This document shows, in pieces, positions 34,326 to 46,118 of a DNA stretch of 64,000 nucleotides; position 1 is the stretch's first letter, and every line of letters starts with the position of its first letter. Both the position numbers and the translations under genes were made by a program. The DNA is taken from assembly GCA_910591455.2 (NCBI GenBank), contig OU342823.1, positions 110,001 to 174,000 on the forward strand, given 5' to 3'. The DNA is from Pholis gunnellus (taxonomy: Eukaryota > Chordata > Actinopteri > Perciformes > Pholidae). Under the pieces are notes generated by a model. The model was not told the DNA's origin. It saw only the letters and a program-made list of their open reading frames with translations, and made no database searches.

Positions 34326-37300
34326 CTCTAATCAACATCCAATGTAGATGTAGACCAATCCAATTGTCTCAAAATAGAGCAGTGCATGGATGTTCATTTC
34401 ACAATTCACTTGGTTTTCAAGCTACGGACGGAGTAGAACATGTGAAATAATAAAACTCAAGTGTCAGTGGGCGCAAAGACTTTATACTACAGGACAGACA
34501 CAGACCAATATTGTACTCATTTGTAGATTTCAATACTACCTGCCTGCTGTACATGTTGCTGCCTACTGACATGGGGACCTATTGATGTTACCTGGCAGAG
34601 GAGCTCTCGAAGCCTTTCACATTCTCCAGCAGGATGAAGCGGGGCAGCCTGCACAGCCTGGCCACACGGTCATATGCAAGAGAGGAAAGGATGAGAGGGC
34701 TTATTGACAGAAAGTATGCAGAGAAGATGTCCACCCCAGGCCCACAACTAAGAGAACAGACCTGAGGCCTCATATACAGCTGTGTGTGGAACCCAGTAGA
34801 GGTATGACAAACAAAAGAAAGTTGGGGAGGATTATGGCTGCAGCATGTGGTCAAACATAAAGGTGGATATAAAAAAAAGTAAAAGATGTACTATTAAACA
34901 TGAGAGAGCTGCTTATGCAATACTTGCTGGGTTATTACAAGCATTAAATAACAGTGCCGCTCTGAAGGTGCATGACGAGGTGTATATATAAGTAGTCCTT
35001 TGATACAGGTGAGGAGAAATGTGTGAGAGAGGACATTATACAATTTGGTACAATTCACTACTTTGCCATCTATATTGCCTATGTTCATTGTTCACCATTT
35101 CCAAAGTGCTTGGTTTTCAGCTCCACTGTCTAAAAGGAAAAGTAACACTGAGGAGGAGATCAGATCAGGATCAGAGGCGGAGATCAGAGTAGGACAGAAG
35201 AACTCAGTGAGACTGACACAACACAGGGAGACCTGCTTAAATCCAGAAATAGCAAGCTCATTATAATTACTTTGAATGTACACTATTCATTCTTATTGCA
35301 TAAAACTAAGCTTCCAAGGCTTCTTCAACAACACTTTGGTGGCCCATTGTATTCTAATAATTCTCTAAAATGTTATTAATGCTAATCTTAGCCCCTCAAG
35401 AGAGAAACTAGCATTAGAGGTGTTAGGACAGGAGCCCTATATTGTATTCTACAACAAGGAATATACCTGCTTCGGTCCTTTGGCTCTGTCAGAAGGAGAG
35501 AGACCTTTCTAACACATACTGACATTATTGATAACAATTATTGTTATCATTACAAGGTCTGTTTACTGCCATTTGAAATGTGAGTTTTAGTGCCTTTATG
35601 CTATACAAGGAAACACACAACAAAAATGGAGTATGAAAGATGAGCGTCTTATAGCCAGAGGAAAGAAGTTGCTTTATGGTGCGACAGCGGATACTTCTGT
35701 ATCACTTGCCAGACGATAACAGGGTGAACATGCTGTTACAGGGGTGGGCATTGTCTTTCAGTTTCTTTAGGGTTCTGCGCAGGCACCTCATTTCCCCATT
35801 ATATCGGATGCTCGGTAGAGATCGATCAAAATGGGCTTTCCACTTTTTTTCTCTCCCCCTGCCTACTTGCACACATCCAAAGGATGTTGATCTGTAGTTG
35901 AAAATAGGTTTCATACACTGAGGGCAAGAAAAAGCTGAATGCGGAGATTAAACACCTTGGCAGAAGATGTAGGAAGTAGAGGAAGCTCTTGGTTCTGGGG
36001 TCAGCAATGTCACCCTGAAGTCCTATCCTGCACATGAAAAAAAAAACAAAGATTTTAGTGGAAAAACTATTTGAAATTGATAAAAGACATTAAATACAGT
36101 GATTTGAAATAAGTTACTATCATATATTGCCATATTAATGAATCAAGCCAACTGTGCTGGCATGCCAAGGTAAACCTATTGTCTCACTTCCGGTTGCCAG
36201 CGCATCTTGTTTTCTGGTAGAGTACTTTAGCTGCTCTAGCTTAACCCAGTTCATTTTGTCATCCATTACATCCTGTTACAGAGGCTAGAACATTATATTG
36301 GCATTAAAGGAACAGCACTAAGCTGGTTCAAATCCAATTTTTCAGATCGATCTCAGTTTGTATATGTAAACGATGAAACCTCGATGAAAACCAAAGTTAG
36401 TCATGGAGTTCCACAAGGTTCTTGGACCAATCTTATTCACCATATATATGCCTATTTTAGGCAATATTATCAGAAAATACTCTATAAACTTTCATTGTTA
36501 TGCAGATGATACTCAATTATATCCATCGACCAAGTCAGATGAAACCAACCAGTTAAAAAAAAACGTAGTTATTGTACTTGGCCTTGAACACCTTCGTGAT
36601 CAATTACCTAATGATATCTTTCTCTAGATGGCATTGACCTGGCATCCAGCAGCACCGTAAAGAATCTCGGTGTTATCTTTTTTCACTTGCGTAACATTGC
36701 AAAAATCTCAAAACGATGCAGACAAATTAGTTCAAAAAATGTGATTACTGCAATTCCTAATTATCAGGCTGTTCTAACAAGTCTCTTAAATCTCTCCAGT
36801 AGATCCAGAATGCTGCAGCACGTGTACTAACAAAAACTAAGAAAAGAGATTGTTGGAGCCATAATGTTGTTTTGTTTTCTTTTGTTTTCGAGGGTAACAC
36901 AGGGTGAATGCAGTTCTGACATTGAACAGTGGGTGGCACATTAACCTAAAAGTGCATATAGGTAAGTGCCTGGTAATGAGAACCAGGTGTGTGTGGACGG
37001 GAAGCCAACAGTTTTTGACCGTGTCAAGGCAACGTGTCGTGTCAATGTGGCGTCATGGTCTCATAGTGATATATTATCCTGTCAAGTATCCTATGTTGTG
37101 CTGTTATGGGGTCAATATGCAACTGGAATAAACGGATCAACGAATCGAAAGAAAGACAGCGCATTGGACAATGAAATGTTTGTGGAACACACGTCCGATC
37201 AAGTTCTCCCGTTCGCCCCCCAGTGGCTTTAAGATATAAAATGGATATTGGTTAGTCACTACAGAGATCATATTACTCCTGTATTAGCTTCTCTGCACTG

Positions 37301-40300
37301 GACCCGCGTAAAATCTAGAGTATAATTTAAAATCGGTGGTCAGACATTGGTCAGACACCATCATATCTTCAGGAGCTTATAGTACCATATTACCCTACTA
37401 GAGAGCTGCGCTCCCTAAATTCAGGGTTACTTGAGTTTCAAAAAGTAGGATGAAAGTCAGAGCCTTCAGCTATCAAGCTCCTCTTTTGTGGAACCAGCTT
37501 TCAGTTTCGGTCCGGGGGGGGGGTTGGGCAGACACACTCACCACATTTAAGAGTAGGCTTAACAGACTTTCCTTTTCGATAATGCATATTCAGTCAGGAA
37601 CACTCTCGTTATAGATTTTAACCATTTATTGCAACAAATGGAATACAGTTAAACTTGGCGATAATGGCTCCGCTCTTTGAATGCTCCCCGGATTAGCCAG
37701 CAGCTACTGAGCTAAGACTGGGAGCACCGAGCAATAACCCCCCCGGGTTTACGGGACAGGGGTACATTTTTAAAATACATTTCAAACATTTGCCAGAAGA
37801 TGAACTGACAAAGAGGTGAAGGCTGGGGTGGAGGAGGCGAAGCTTCGCCAGCAGTGTGGTCTGTAGCAGCGTAGATGTAGAATGAATCAGTGAGGAGGAA
37901 GCCATATTTAAATAAACCTCTGTGAAGTGAGAGTGGGCTGTGATTGGTGCATGGCCGATTGGAAGCTATGATTCAATTGGCTGGCTGTCAGCTGGTTACA
38001 GCTGGGGCGTATAACTTCCGTGTCCTGCATGAACTTACGCTAGCTTCATTAGTTAGGGCAGGTTCAGGTTTATAGTTAGGGCTGGTTCAGGTTTATAGTT
38101 AGGGCTGGCTCAGGTTTATAGTTAGGGCTGGCTCCAATTTAAAGTTAGGGCTGGCTCAGGTTTGCCTTGGACCAGCCCCTAGATATGCTGCTCTAGGCCT
38201 AGACTGCCGGGGGACTTGCTAGGATACACTGAGCTCCTCTCTCCTCTTCCTCTGTTTATATTCATGTCCCATTAATGCACATTATTAATTTGACATTACC
38301 AACTGAGTCTTTGTGCTTTCTCTCCTCACAGGTTTCCATGCATCGTGGTTATATCTGGACCATGGTCGTGTCTCCTGGCATGGCTCTATCTGACACCCAC
38401 TGCCACTATTATTATTAGGAACCATTTTCATAATATAATATAATTCTGCAATTATTAGTGCTACTCCTGCTATTTCAAGTCTCATGTTTTTCAATGATAT
38501 CATATAGATTGACTATGTTGCAATCTTATGTTGTTCATTCTGTACACCAGACATTTATTGAACTTCTGTCCATCCTGATAGAGGATCCCTCCTCTATTGC
38601 TCTGCCTGAGGTTTCTTCCTTTTTTTTCCTGTTAAAAGTTATTATTATTATTCTTTATTCTGATACGTGGGTACAAGGATAGAGGATGTTGTATGTTTGG
38701 AGATTGAAAAGCCCTCTGAGGCCAATTTGTGATTTTGGGCTACACAGAAATAAATTGAATTGAAATTGATAATTGAACGAAGAAACAGTAAGACAAGTGA
38801 GATGTAAAACAGTATAGGCCATGTCACAGTTTCACATAAACATTCCAAATGTCCCAGTTTATTCCCTGTTGCAGTGTATGTGAATGACATACGCAAAGCT
38901 AAGAAGTAAACATGGACCCAAGCTGTAGCCCAGCAATGCAATTCTGTTGAAAGGGTCTATAGTGGCCACATAAGAGATCTTAAAAAGGTGCAAATCGTGA
39001 AGCACTGATGGGCAAACACCAGACTGAACTTGGGTTTGTTGTCACCAGCTGGACACACGTTTTATCCTGTAGAGTCTGGCTTCTGGATGTTGCAGTTACA
39101 TTTATTTTCCATTCCTGTAGCATAGGTACCGGGCTCTCTCACAATAGTCAGACTGTAAACTGTGTGCATGATGATTAATGAAATCTCTCTTCTTCTTTTT
39201 TTTTTTTTTTTTAGACACCTGTACTTTGTTCTATACTTTTTTATATTGAAATCATGAGACTATTTTTCACAATTTGAATCTCAACTTACATTATTTCGTC
39301 CTGCAGCAACTGGAAGTTTAAACCGCCAACCAGTGATTTCACCAGCTACAATAATGAAATGTAACTAGCTGTAGTTTCTTAAAAGTTATTATTCGTAGGT
39401 TAACCTACTAAATTATTAATAAGCAGTTATGTTTATTCTATGAGTATAGGCGTTGCCTTCTAAGCTGTGGGTCCATCTGGCTCCACCCATGCCAGCTAAA
39501 GAACAGCTGGCTTAAATTGCAAGCAGAATTATGGTTAAACGGCTGTTATAGGTCAACGGTTGGAGCTAAGAGAGGCCCGTGCAGGGCCCAAGGTCATGAA
39601 AAAAATGTCACGACAGCACTTAAGCTTAGTTTATACTCACCGTAGTGAAACCAGAAAATCATGTAATCACCACCGGCGAGTGGTCGCGCCGCTTGGTCAT
39701 GCACCTCTGAATTTTTTTAACTTGGTACATGTGATCACGTTACTGTCACAAATAGTTCACTGATAAAAGCACTATTTACACGTCTAGGGATCTACAAAGA
39801 AGGACAATTTGCTTTTAAATGCTTTAGGAACAAGAGGTCTTCCTAATCTTCTTTTTTACAGCCAAATCAAATAGTTTAGAGGATATTGAACCTTTGTTTC
39901 TTTCTAATGCATGCAATCCTTGACTTCTTTCTTTACACGGCTTGTACAAAGGCAATAAAGTAGTCTATGAATATGAAATATGAGTTTACAGTTAATTACA
40001 ATCCCTCATTATAGGTTATGCCGTTTTGCCGGTTACACCTTCAGCCAATGGGCATATCTCTGGATTGCACTTGTCTTTTTGATTCTTCACAGTTCATTTA
40101 GTTTGTACACCCTCTGGCGTTTCGGAGAATAATGTAGCGCACCGAGTATAGACTAGAAACGACTCCGTTCATGCGGAGGCTTGCACTATGGTGTCTAGCA
40201 AGAGGATAAACTTTAGACGGCTATGCCTATAGAACCTGGGGTTACATTACATCACTATCGTGTTTTGTGAGAGCGCTTTTTTACGTTTCAATTAGAAACA

Positions 40301-43300
40301 TCAACGCAAAAGCGCTGTTCCTAGCAATGCAAATAAATGCAATAAATGCAATGCATAAAGTTTGCCGTTTTATCAACGTTAGGTCAGGACAATCTTACCA
40401 GGGACAAGGAGCAGCTTTTTTGTGCTGTGTATGATTCTGTATGTCCATCTGATCATTTCTATGGGTGAAGACCCACTAAGGTGGCTGTGGATGGACCATC
40501 GCAAAAAAAAATATATCCTTGCGGTTGTATGCCTCCAACAGCCATTCAAGGTGCCGTTTACATTCACGTCGATCCAAAATGTCACCACTTCATCATTCTA
40601 TCCCATTAGACATGTGTGTGAAATTGTCATAATTAGCATATAAATTCTTGAGTTATGGCCAGAAATGTTCATCCTTTGCTGGCAGTTCATCCAAAGACGT
40701 TCCTGACATGTTTCAAAAGAATGGGAGGTGAGGTCACAGTGACCTTCAGTTCATCATTGAGTGCAGGTGAACATGTGTACCAACTTCCCTCAATGCATAT
40801 GCACACACATAGGCGCGTGCTTCTGTCCAAAATAATACAAGCTGATTTACAGGCTACAGAATTATCTTAGTTTCAAATAAAATATTGTTCAAATTTAGGT
40901 CTGGGGCGATTCATCAACATAATCAACTTAATGGATTACAAGCATATGCCAATTTGCATGTCGTGCATTGACGCGTCGCATGAAGTATCGGTCCATGCAT
41001 GGATTACCCCGGAGAACGAGCTGCAGCTAAAAACCCCGCCCACAATCCCCACAGTAAAGTGTGGAAGTATTCTAGACATCGATCCAAATTGAAAATGGCT
41101 TACCACAGGAGTGCTATGAAGAACCGAAAGTGAAGCTTCACTAAGACGGCAGCGAGATAGCACCGTCCTGTCTCCTCTTTGTCCCTCCAAAGCATGACAT
41201 ATTAGCATCATCAACACACCGAGTGTGTTTCTGTTAGTAAATCGATTTTCTAAATGTTTCTGCAACGCCCGCATGTTAACAGTAATTTCTTCAGCACTGC
41301 TGTCATGGTAATGAAACGTTACATCACGCATCATCCAGCGCTGTTATTCGACCATCTCATATTATTATATCTCTGAATGCTTTTAACTGCCTTGTGCCAC
41401 ACTGATGAAAAATGGATTTGATTATCTTAATTGCATAGTGAAGAAATAAATTCATATCATAACCATTTCAAGTTATAAGTCAACTTAATTCAAAATACTG
41501 CTTCTCTGTTACAGGAAAGGGCTGCTCCAGACTGTTTGAATGAATCACAGCAATCCTTTTGAATTACAGGCCCAGTATTGTTCGGATCAGGTCTTGTTAC
41601 AGTAGTTTGATTTTAGACCATGATTAAATAAAACAATGAAATATTAATCAGAAACGTTTATTAAGTTATTTTGGGTAAATTATTCATTAGATAAATCGAT
41701 CATTTAAAAAAATTATCTTTAGAATAATCTTTAAATGAGTCGTTTAATTAATCGATTTATCAAAAAAACTAAAGTAAGGTGCAGCCCTACTAAACCCATT
41801 TACATCGTGTGTGGTCTGTCCTGCAACTAAATATTCAATATTCAAATCACATTGAACACAAAACAGTCCTACCTGGTAAAAGGCTGACAAGGAGGGCTCA
41901 TCAAAATCATGTCAAACGGTAATTTATTGAAGTCATCTAGTGTTATGCCCTAAAAATAAAGGAAGATAAAAAAACAAGACAGAAAACTATTGAAGTGTTT
42001 AAGAGTTAAAACATTGCAAAGCCCCAAACGTTGGATTGTCTGTGAAGCCCTCTATGTGTGTATATTTAAATGGTCATCCTCAATATTTCTGTTGAGGACC
42101 ACAGAAGGCTAAGAGAGGCTTAACACACCACCAGTCCATCGAGTACAGGTTTGAATTGCTGCTTTGTTCAGATGCCCCCCCGCCCATCACCCACCTCAAT
42201 GGTCTTGTTCCAGAGGGTGGTGTCAGGGAAATTGTGCCTGTAGATTTGATTGGCTGTTGTGTTGATGTCGATGGCAGCCACTACCTGAGCAGGTATGCCA
42301 CTCTCTGGAGGAAGAGAAAAAACAGATAAAGATTTCTTTAAAATATTTTAGCTACTGGTTCACTACATGCCTGAATTGTCCGCTCGACAGCAATGTGCAT
42401 ATAATTGCCTCATTAGTCGCTCACCAGTTTTACTGACAGTAGTTGATAATAGCATATTAACACATTTTGCCCATAGACCACCATCATCACCATCAAAAAG
42501 TGATTCTTTTTATGTGACATCATCCCAATATAAAGTATATGGGCCGGAGAAACACTAATATGTGTACTGTGGGGCACCAATGCGGAAGTTAGGAAACTTT
42601 TTGGCTTCTGCACTGGGCGAGCAATATGAATTAAAATGAGTGGGCGCCATCTTTGAGTCAAGTATCCAGTTTCTATAATATATTCATGGTTCAAAGTCAC
42701 TATGGACTTCAGACCTCAAGTGTTTCCATGGAGAAGATCCCTTTGGCTCATTTCAAAGTGTTGTTCTTCATGGTTCTTAAGGTACTGTGAACGATATGTG
42801 CAGGTGTGCTGCTTCACAGCCGTAACAGACATGGTCATCAGCATGCACTGAAACGTTCCCTTTACTCAAGCTGCTCAACACAACTGTCCTGCATTAGCTA
42901 GGACGTCCTGTATACTGGGCTCAATTGGTTTGTCCCAAACAGGACCTCCCTGGTCCCGGATTACCTGCTACTCTGCTCTGATCAGCAGAGGGCACTCCTA
43001 CAGATCCTAGATCTGATACAACAGTATCAGAGCATGTACTCGTCACATCACGGTTAATATCACCTGTCACACAGTCACAGGCCCCCTAATGGCCACCAGC
43101 TGTGTATAGTGAAAATGTGCCAATTCCTGTAACAACAAAAAAAGGCAATATCTGGTGTTGTATGGTTGGTTTTGCATGTGCAAATATGGATTAACCTGCA
43201 AATAGAAAAAAAGAAAAGAGGTGCAGCTTTAACAATGTGAAGGTGAACCCGATGGACCTCCATGAGGAGCTCTCCTTCTCAGACCTGGATCAGGCTGCCC

Positions 43301-45078
43301 TCATGATGAAAGAGTCTCACCAACGCTATTTTAGAGCTTTGTGCCAGCCATATGGGATTCACACAGCCGACCAGGATAACACAAAACACACCACTGGGAA
43401 GTGTGTGGCAGTTATCCAAAACACAGTACAGCCAACTGGTCCACATGGTTGTCATTGTCTCGTTTGTTGTCAGTTGTCCCTCCTCTGGTAGGGAGAGAAC
43501 ATGACAACTAAAGACAACCAGCACCCACGTGGTTCAGCAGAACAGAACCAATCCAAGTTATTCAGCCAACCAATGAGTTTATAGCTTAAAAAAATAAACA
43601 TATTATCATTGTTCTTTTACATTGTCACAGCTATACCGCTATGGATTATGGGTAACTTTGTCTGCATCCCGGGCTGACTCCACCGGGGTACATCCCAAGT
43701 CTCTTATTTGTCATTTCCTCGCTCCTCGCTTGAACCTTGTTCGCCATATTGACGGCTGTCCCAAAGCTCTTATTTCTGCTCTGAGGAGGGAGGAGGGATC
43801 TCTGAGGAGCCATGAGCGAGGACGCACGAGAACAGCCTTACAGGAAGTCATTTAACGGCCGACACGCCCCCTCATTGTTCATCAGTTATTTGATCGGACT
43901 GATCAGATTTTTCTAAACATCACTGGAGTTTCATACCAGAGTGAAGACAGATCACAGATTAAACTAGTTTTATATTTGATTGGTTTTCTGATTCACCGTC
44001 TGGTTTAAATATATGTTCATTGTAGATCTAAACAACAAAAGGAGCACAAACAACTTTCTTCATTTATTATAAAGATTTGTCTTTTCATGATCTGATATTT
44101 CCCTCAATAACATTTAGCATAGATACAATTAAAGTCAGAGAGCGCTGGAGAGACGAAACACTTTTTACATAATTTATCTTTATTTCATTCAGTCATGTGA
44201 GGCTGATCATCCCCGAGTGTCTGGTTTGATGAGTTTTATCATTTAAATTTAAGCTGAAACATGGAGCCTAATACATTAATTCCAGTATTCAAGAGAAACC
44301 ATAATCATATTCTGGGTTAATTAATAATTACGTCACAATCACAATTTCAAAACGTACAGATGCAAATAATTCATAAATAAGTCAAATGCATTCTGCCGGT
44401 AGAAATCGATCCTGCGCTTATAAACAGCACAGTTTCTTAAAGAGGTAACATACTACAGAGAGAAAACACCTCTACAGTGATGATTACTGTGTGTCTTCAT
44501 AGTTACTAGTGTCATTAGATACTATTGTTAATAATAGTGATCATGTGTACAGACACAAACTTCTCAAAAGTCTCTCCAGCTGTTAAAGCGACTGACATCT
44601 GATCAGCTGTGATCAGATCCGCCGTCATCAGAAACAGACGTCGCTTCACGTGACGCAACTGAGGAAAGGACGTCTAATTTCCCTTAAAACATATCTCCTC
44701 GTTTCCTCTCTCCTCGCATGGTTTCCTCTCCATGCATCCCTGGTGGGAGAGACTAAGACGCTAGGAAAGGACGCAAGTGAAGGAAACAAGGATGGAATTA
44801 AGAGACTTGGGATGTACCCCCAGAGTCCACAGAGAGTCCGGTTGAAGCAGTGTGGCTCCAATTTATTGTGGTCAGTCTTCGTTAGTCTCGTGAGGACCGT
44901 CGTTCCGGTTGTGTTCACGGTAGCTCGCTTAATAAAACTGCGTGGGGGAAATACGTCAAATCTCTATCTCCAATTGGTTGAGTACCATTACTGAAATAAA
45001 ACCAACAGTCTCACCCTTTAGAGCGTAATGCATGCCTCCTATCCCGCTGTAGAGCTCGAGCACCCGCAGACTCTCCAT
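26149..45078 (-). CDS. TRDMT1 (DNMT2), tRNA (cytosine-5) methyltransferase, 11 exons
   Basis: Minus-strand exons: 45078-45015, 42304-42195, 41949-41873, 36027-35956, 34657-34592, 32544-32475, 32399-32319, 30780-30467, 29068-29011, 26967-26838, 26249-26149. All use GT..AG and join in phase: 1143 nt, 380 residues (human 391). Motifs in order: LELYSGIGG (AdoMet binding, residue 7 on), SPPCQPF with catalytic C79, ENV at 119-121, RLRY with R160/R162, CFTKGYG at 281, and GNSLNV near the C-terminus. C79, E119 and R160 have the same numbers as in the human enzyme. The family methylates C38 of tRNA-Asp and some other tRNAs, protecting them from cleavage. No lesion is visible, so it looks functional. 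It is divergent from RSU1. Introns carry several transposons. Confidence 0.96.
26711..26744 (+). repeat. CACT microsatellite
   Basis: About eight TCAC units in TRDMT1 intron 10. Confidence 0.85.
26838..26967 (-). CDS. TRDMT1 exon 10
   Basis: Encodes MENVFRGLDQFSEDEKLQQL and on to LKLRYFTPREVANLMGFPQS. Acceptor CTCTGCAG, donor TTCT/GTAAGT. Confidence 0.96.
28232..28345 (+). mobile_element. SINE body fragment
   Basis: TGTCCTTGAGCCAGACACTG and AACCCCAGGTT, then GGGTTAAAAGCAGAGGTCAA, match the non-tRNA body of teleost SINEs. The tRNA-like head is missing. Confidence 0.55.
29011..29068 (-). CDS. TRDMT1 exon 9
   Basis: Encodes YGRYVEGTGSVLQCCMETK, part of the target-recognition region. Acceptor ATCCATAG, donor AAAG/GTAGGT. 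Confidence 0.95.
30035..30083. repeat. Near-perfect 22-bp inverted repeat (hairpin)
   Basis: Arms 30035-30056 and 30062-30083 pair at 21 of 22 positions with a 5-nt loop GGGCT. It sits in TRDMT1 intron 8. Confidence 0.9.
30467..30780 (-). CDS. TRDMT1 exon 8 (long, variable linker and CFT motif)
   Basis: Starting after CTTAG at 30781 keeps phase with exon 7 (ILDAFPHPAESD…). It encodes a poorly conserved acidic linker, then LLPPKILLRYALLLDIVQPT and CRRSVCFTKG. A second AG seven bases further in would shift the frame. Confidence 0.92.
32319..32399 (-). CDS. TRDMT1 exon 7 (RLRY motif)
   Basis: 27 whole codons: VGIPNSRLRYFLTAKLSAEN and ESTQSSK. Only 75 bp separates it from exon 6, so that intron is near the minimal size. 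Confidence 0.94.
32475..32544 (-). CDS. TRDMT1 exon 6
   Basis: Encodes ERLVKTLMECGYTFQEIMVS and PTS after completing an arginine codon. Donor AGT/GTAAGA. Confidence 0.95.
33293..33312 (+). repeat. ATGT microsatellite
   Basis: Short GTAT/TATG run in TRDMT1 intron 5. Confidence 0.7.
34290..34324. repeat. AT microsatellite
   Basis: About 17 TA units in TRDMT1 intron 5. Confidence 0.95.
34592..34657 (-). CDS. TRDMT1 exon 5 (ENV motif)
   Basis: Encodes RLCRLPRFILLENVKGFESS and SA. E119 of ENV is the motif VI glutamate. Donor CCAG/GTAACA. Confidence 0.95.
35640..35830 (+). repeat. Dispersed teleost repeat fragment
   Basis: Words such as AGCCAGAGGAAAGAAG, GCCAGACGATAACAGGGTGA and GGGTTCTGCGCAGGCAC resemble a common non-LTR-derived repeat. 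A related fragment is at 53690-53860. Confidence 0.45.
35956..36027 (-). CDS. TRDMT1 exon 4
   Basis: Encodes RIGLQGDIADPRTKSFLYFL and HLLP. Acceptor TGTGCAG/GATA. Donor CAAG/GTGTTT, which is weaker than the others. Confidence 0.92.
36851..37263. mobile_element. Solo LTR, 413 bp, with 5-bp target duplication
   Basis: The segment starts TGTTGGAG and ends CACTACA (TG…CA) and is flanked on both sides by GAGAT (36846-36850 and 37264-37268). It splits the L2 coding sequence exactly: the reading continues after removing the insert and one GAGAT. An AATAAA at 37127-37132 fits an R region. No gag/pol or second LTR is present. Confidence 0.85.
38051..38163 (+). repeat. 23-bp minisatellite in the L2 3' region
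   Basis: About five copies of AGTTAGGGCTGGCTCAGG followed by TTTAT. Confidence 0.9.
38766..40620. other. TRDMT1 intron 3, non-coding
   Basis: No gene is supported. It contains a T-run at 39196-39213 and AT-rich DNA. Frames such as 39560-39763 show no domain. Confidence 0.3.
40640..40800 (+). repeat. Dispersed repeat with GTCACAGTGACCTTC
   Basis: TCAAAAGAATGGGAGG, GAGGTCACAGTGACCTTCAG and GTTCATCATTGAGTGCAGGT resemble a very common unclassified teleost repeat. Confidence 0.5.
41873..41949 (-). CDS. TRDMT1 exon 3 (catalytic PPCQPF)
   Basis: Acceptor TTTTTAG/GGC. Encodes GITLDDFNKLPFDMILMSPP then CQPFT. The cysteine is residue 79, the nucleophile in the family. Donor CCAG/GTAGGA. Confidence 0.97.
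42195..42304 (-). CDS. TRDMT1 exon 2
   Basis: Acceptor CTCCAG/AG. Encodes ESGIPAQVVAAIDINTTANQ and on to WNKTIE. Donor GAG/GTGGGT. Contains the acidic residue of motif II (AAID). Confidence 0.96.
43685..44820. mobile_element. 1.14-kb element with terminal inverted repeats, in TRDMT1 intron 1
   Basis: The left end is GGGGTACATCCCAAGTCTCT followed by TA, and the right end is its reverse complement (about 22 bp perfect). Sub-terminal GAGCGAGGACGCACGAG and GGAAAGGACGCAAGTGAAGG segments are related. No coding domain is present. The superfamily is not clear, since no convincing long target duplication is visible. Confidence 0.75.
45015..45078 (-). CDS. TRDMT1 exon 1 (coding part)
   Basis: ATG at 45078 gives MESLRVLELYSGIGGMHYAL and K, then one base of the next codon. 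Donor GG/GTGAGA. Confidence 0.95.
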
Positions 45079-45234
45079 TGCTGCTAACGCTCCTTCTTCT
45101 TCTTCTTCTTTTTCTTTTCTTGTTCTTGTTGTTGTTCTTCTTCGTGGTGTATTGTGGAGGTTGTCAAACAACAAAATGGCGCATTACCGCCACCATCTGG
45201 TACGTTACAAGGTTACAAGGAGGATGAGTTAAGG
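45079..45234 (-). promoter_or_regulatory. TRDMT1 5' UTR / proximal promoter with GAA tract
   Basis: The minus strand upstream of the ATG is a GAAGAAGAA-rich tract (45094-45150). No TATA box is visible. The hAT insertion begins 157 bp upstream of the ATG. Confidence 0.4.
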
Positions 45235-46110
45235 CTTTCTCAAACTTTTACTGTCACGCCCCACTTTGGAGGAAGACAAATGTTCATGCGCTACCGCCCC
45301 AACAAAATTGCAACAAAATGGTCCATGTTGAACTTTTATTGAAATAACATTTTGTGACGCCATATGCTCACACATACCAGGATAATTTTATTTTAAATAT
45401 GAGCTTTAAAATGTAGCATTCTGGTGTACTCTGAGAAGAAAATTAAGTGATAAAACATTTACTTTAAGCAAAAAACTAATTTATTATTCAGTTATTAATC
45501 AGTATTTCAGCTCTATTATTATTAACCTTTAAAAGTTTTTGTCAAATAAAGTGATTAGTTTTTATTACTGTATGGCTTCATATTAATTATACTGTTATTG
45601 TACAGCTGTTAGAATTGTGGCCAATCTTCTATTTGCAATTAATATGCATTCAATCCAGTTCAATTATTTAAATGAAAATGATAATCTACTCTGGCTAAGG
45701 TAGCTTATCAAGAGTAAAATAATAGCTGTGATTTAACTGCACGTGGGACTGTTGGGACCGGAAGTCCACTGTCTGTGGTCATCACAGTGAACAGTGTCTG
45801 TGTGTGATGAGAGAGCACGTGAGCCCTTGTTGCTGTACTTTATCTCCTTGGAGCAGAGGCTGCATTTAGCATACCCTGCCTTATCAATGTATTTAAAACA
45901 CTGTGACAGCAGGAAGCTGTACTCACGTCTGTTTAGACCTCCACCTTTATCCAGGCCCACCTCCACCTTTATCCAGGCCCAGCTCCTTCACATCTCAGCC
46001 CTGCTTCAAGCTGCGCTACACAAACAGCGTCCTCTTCCTGAAGCTCTTTGACATCATCTTATCAGTGTCTGGGCCTTTCATTCTTGAGAACCACAGTTTG
46101 AGAACCACTG
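45235..46110 (-). mobile_element. hAT element between the divergent TRDMT1 and RSU1 genes
   Basis: The right end read inward is CAGTGGTTCTCAAACTGTGG. The left end keeps TTCTCAAACTTTTACTGTCA but has lost part of the CAGTGG. Both ends are flanked by AGTTAAGG (45227-45234 and 46111-46118). Length is 876 bp. Confidence 0.85.
45733..45966 (-). pseudogene. BED-type zinc finger remnant of hAT transposase
   Basis: A 77-codon frame reads KYIDKAGYAKCSLCSKEIKY and then SNKGSRALSSHTDTVH: a CX2C…HX4H BED-like finger as at the N-terminus of fish hAT transposases. It ends soon after. It lies inside the 45235-46110 element in the expected orientation. Confidence 0.65.
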
Positions 46111-46118
46111 AGTTAAGG

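Larger units (their letters stand above)
36285..38765 (+). mobile_element. L2-clade LINE remnant, antisense in TRDMT1 intron 3, interrupted by a solo LTR
   Basis: Translation of about 36290-36540 gives IGIKGTALSWFKS, SHGVPQGS and CYADDTQLYPS (YADD at 36499-36510), the reverse transcriptase core of L2-type LINEs, with frame breaks. Further on, SSTVKNLGVIF and, after the insert, HITPVLASLHWTPV and RELRSLNSGLL are the usual C-terminal words. The 3' UTR (about 38150-38765) has the characteristic GGATCCCTCCTC, CTGAGGTTTCTTCC and AAAGCCCTCTGAGG words and ends in an AATTGAATTGA tail. The section 37600-38040 may hold another insertion. Confidence 0.85.

Noticed and set aside
44650..44994. 114-codon plus-strand frame
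   Set aside because: It runs across the right terminus of the inverted-repeat element and has no domain.
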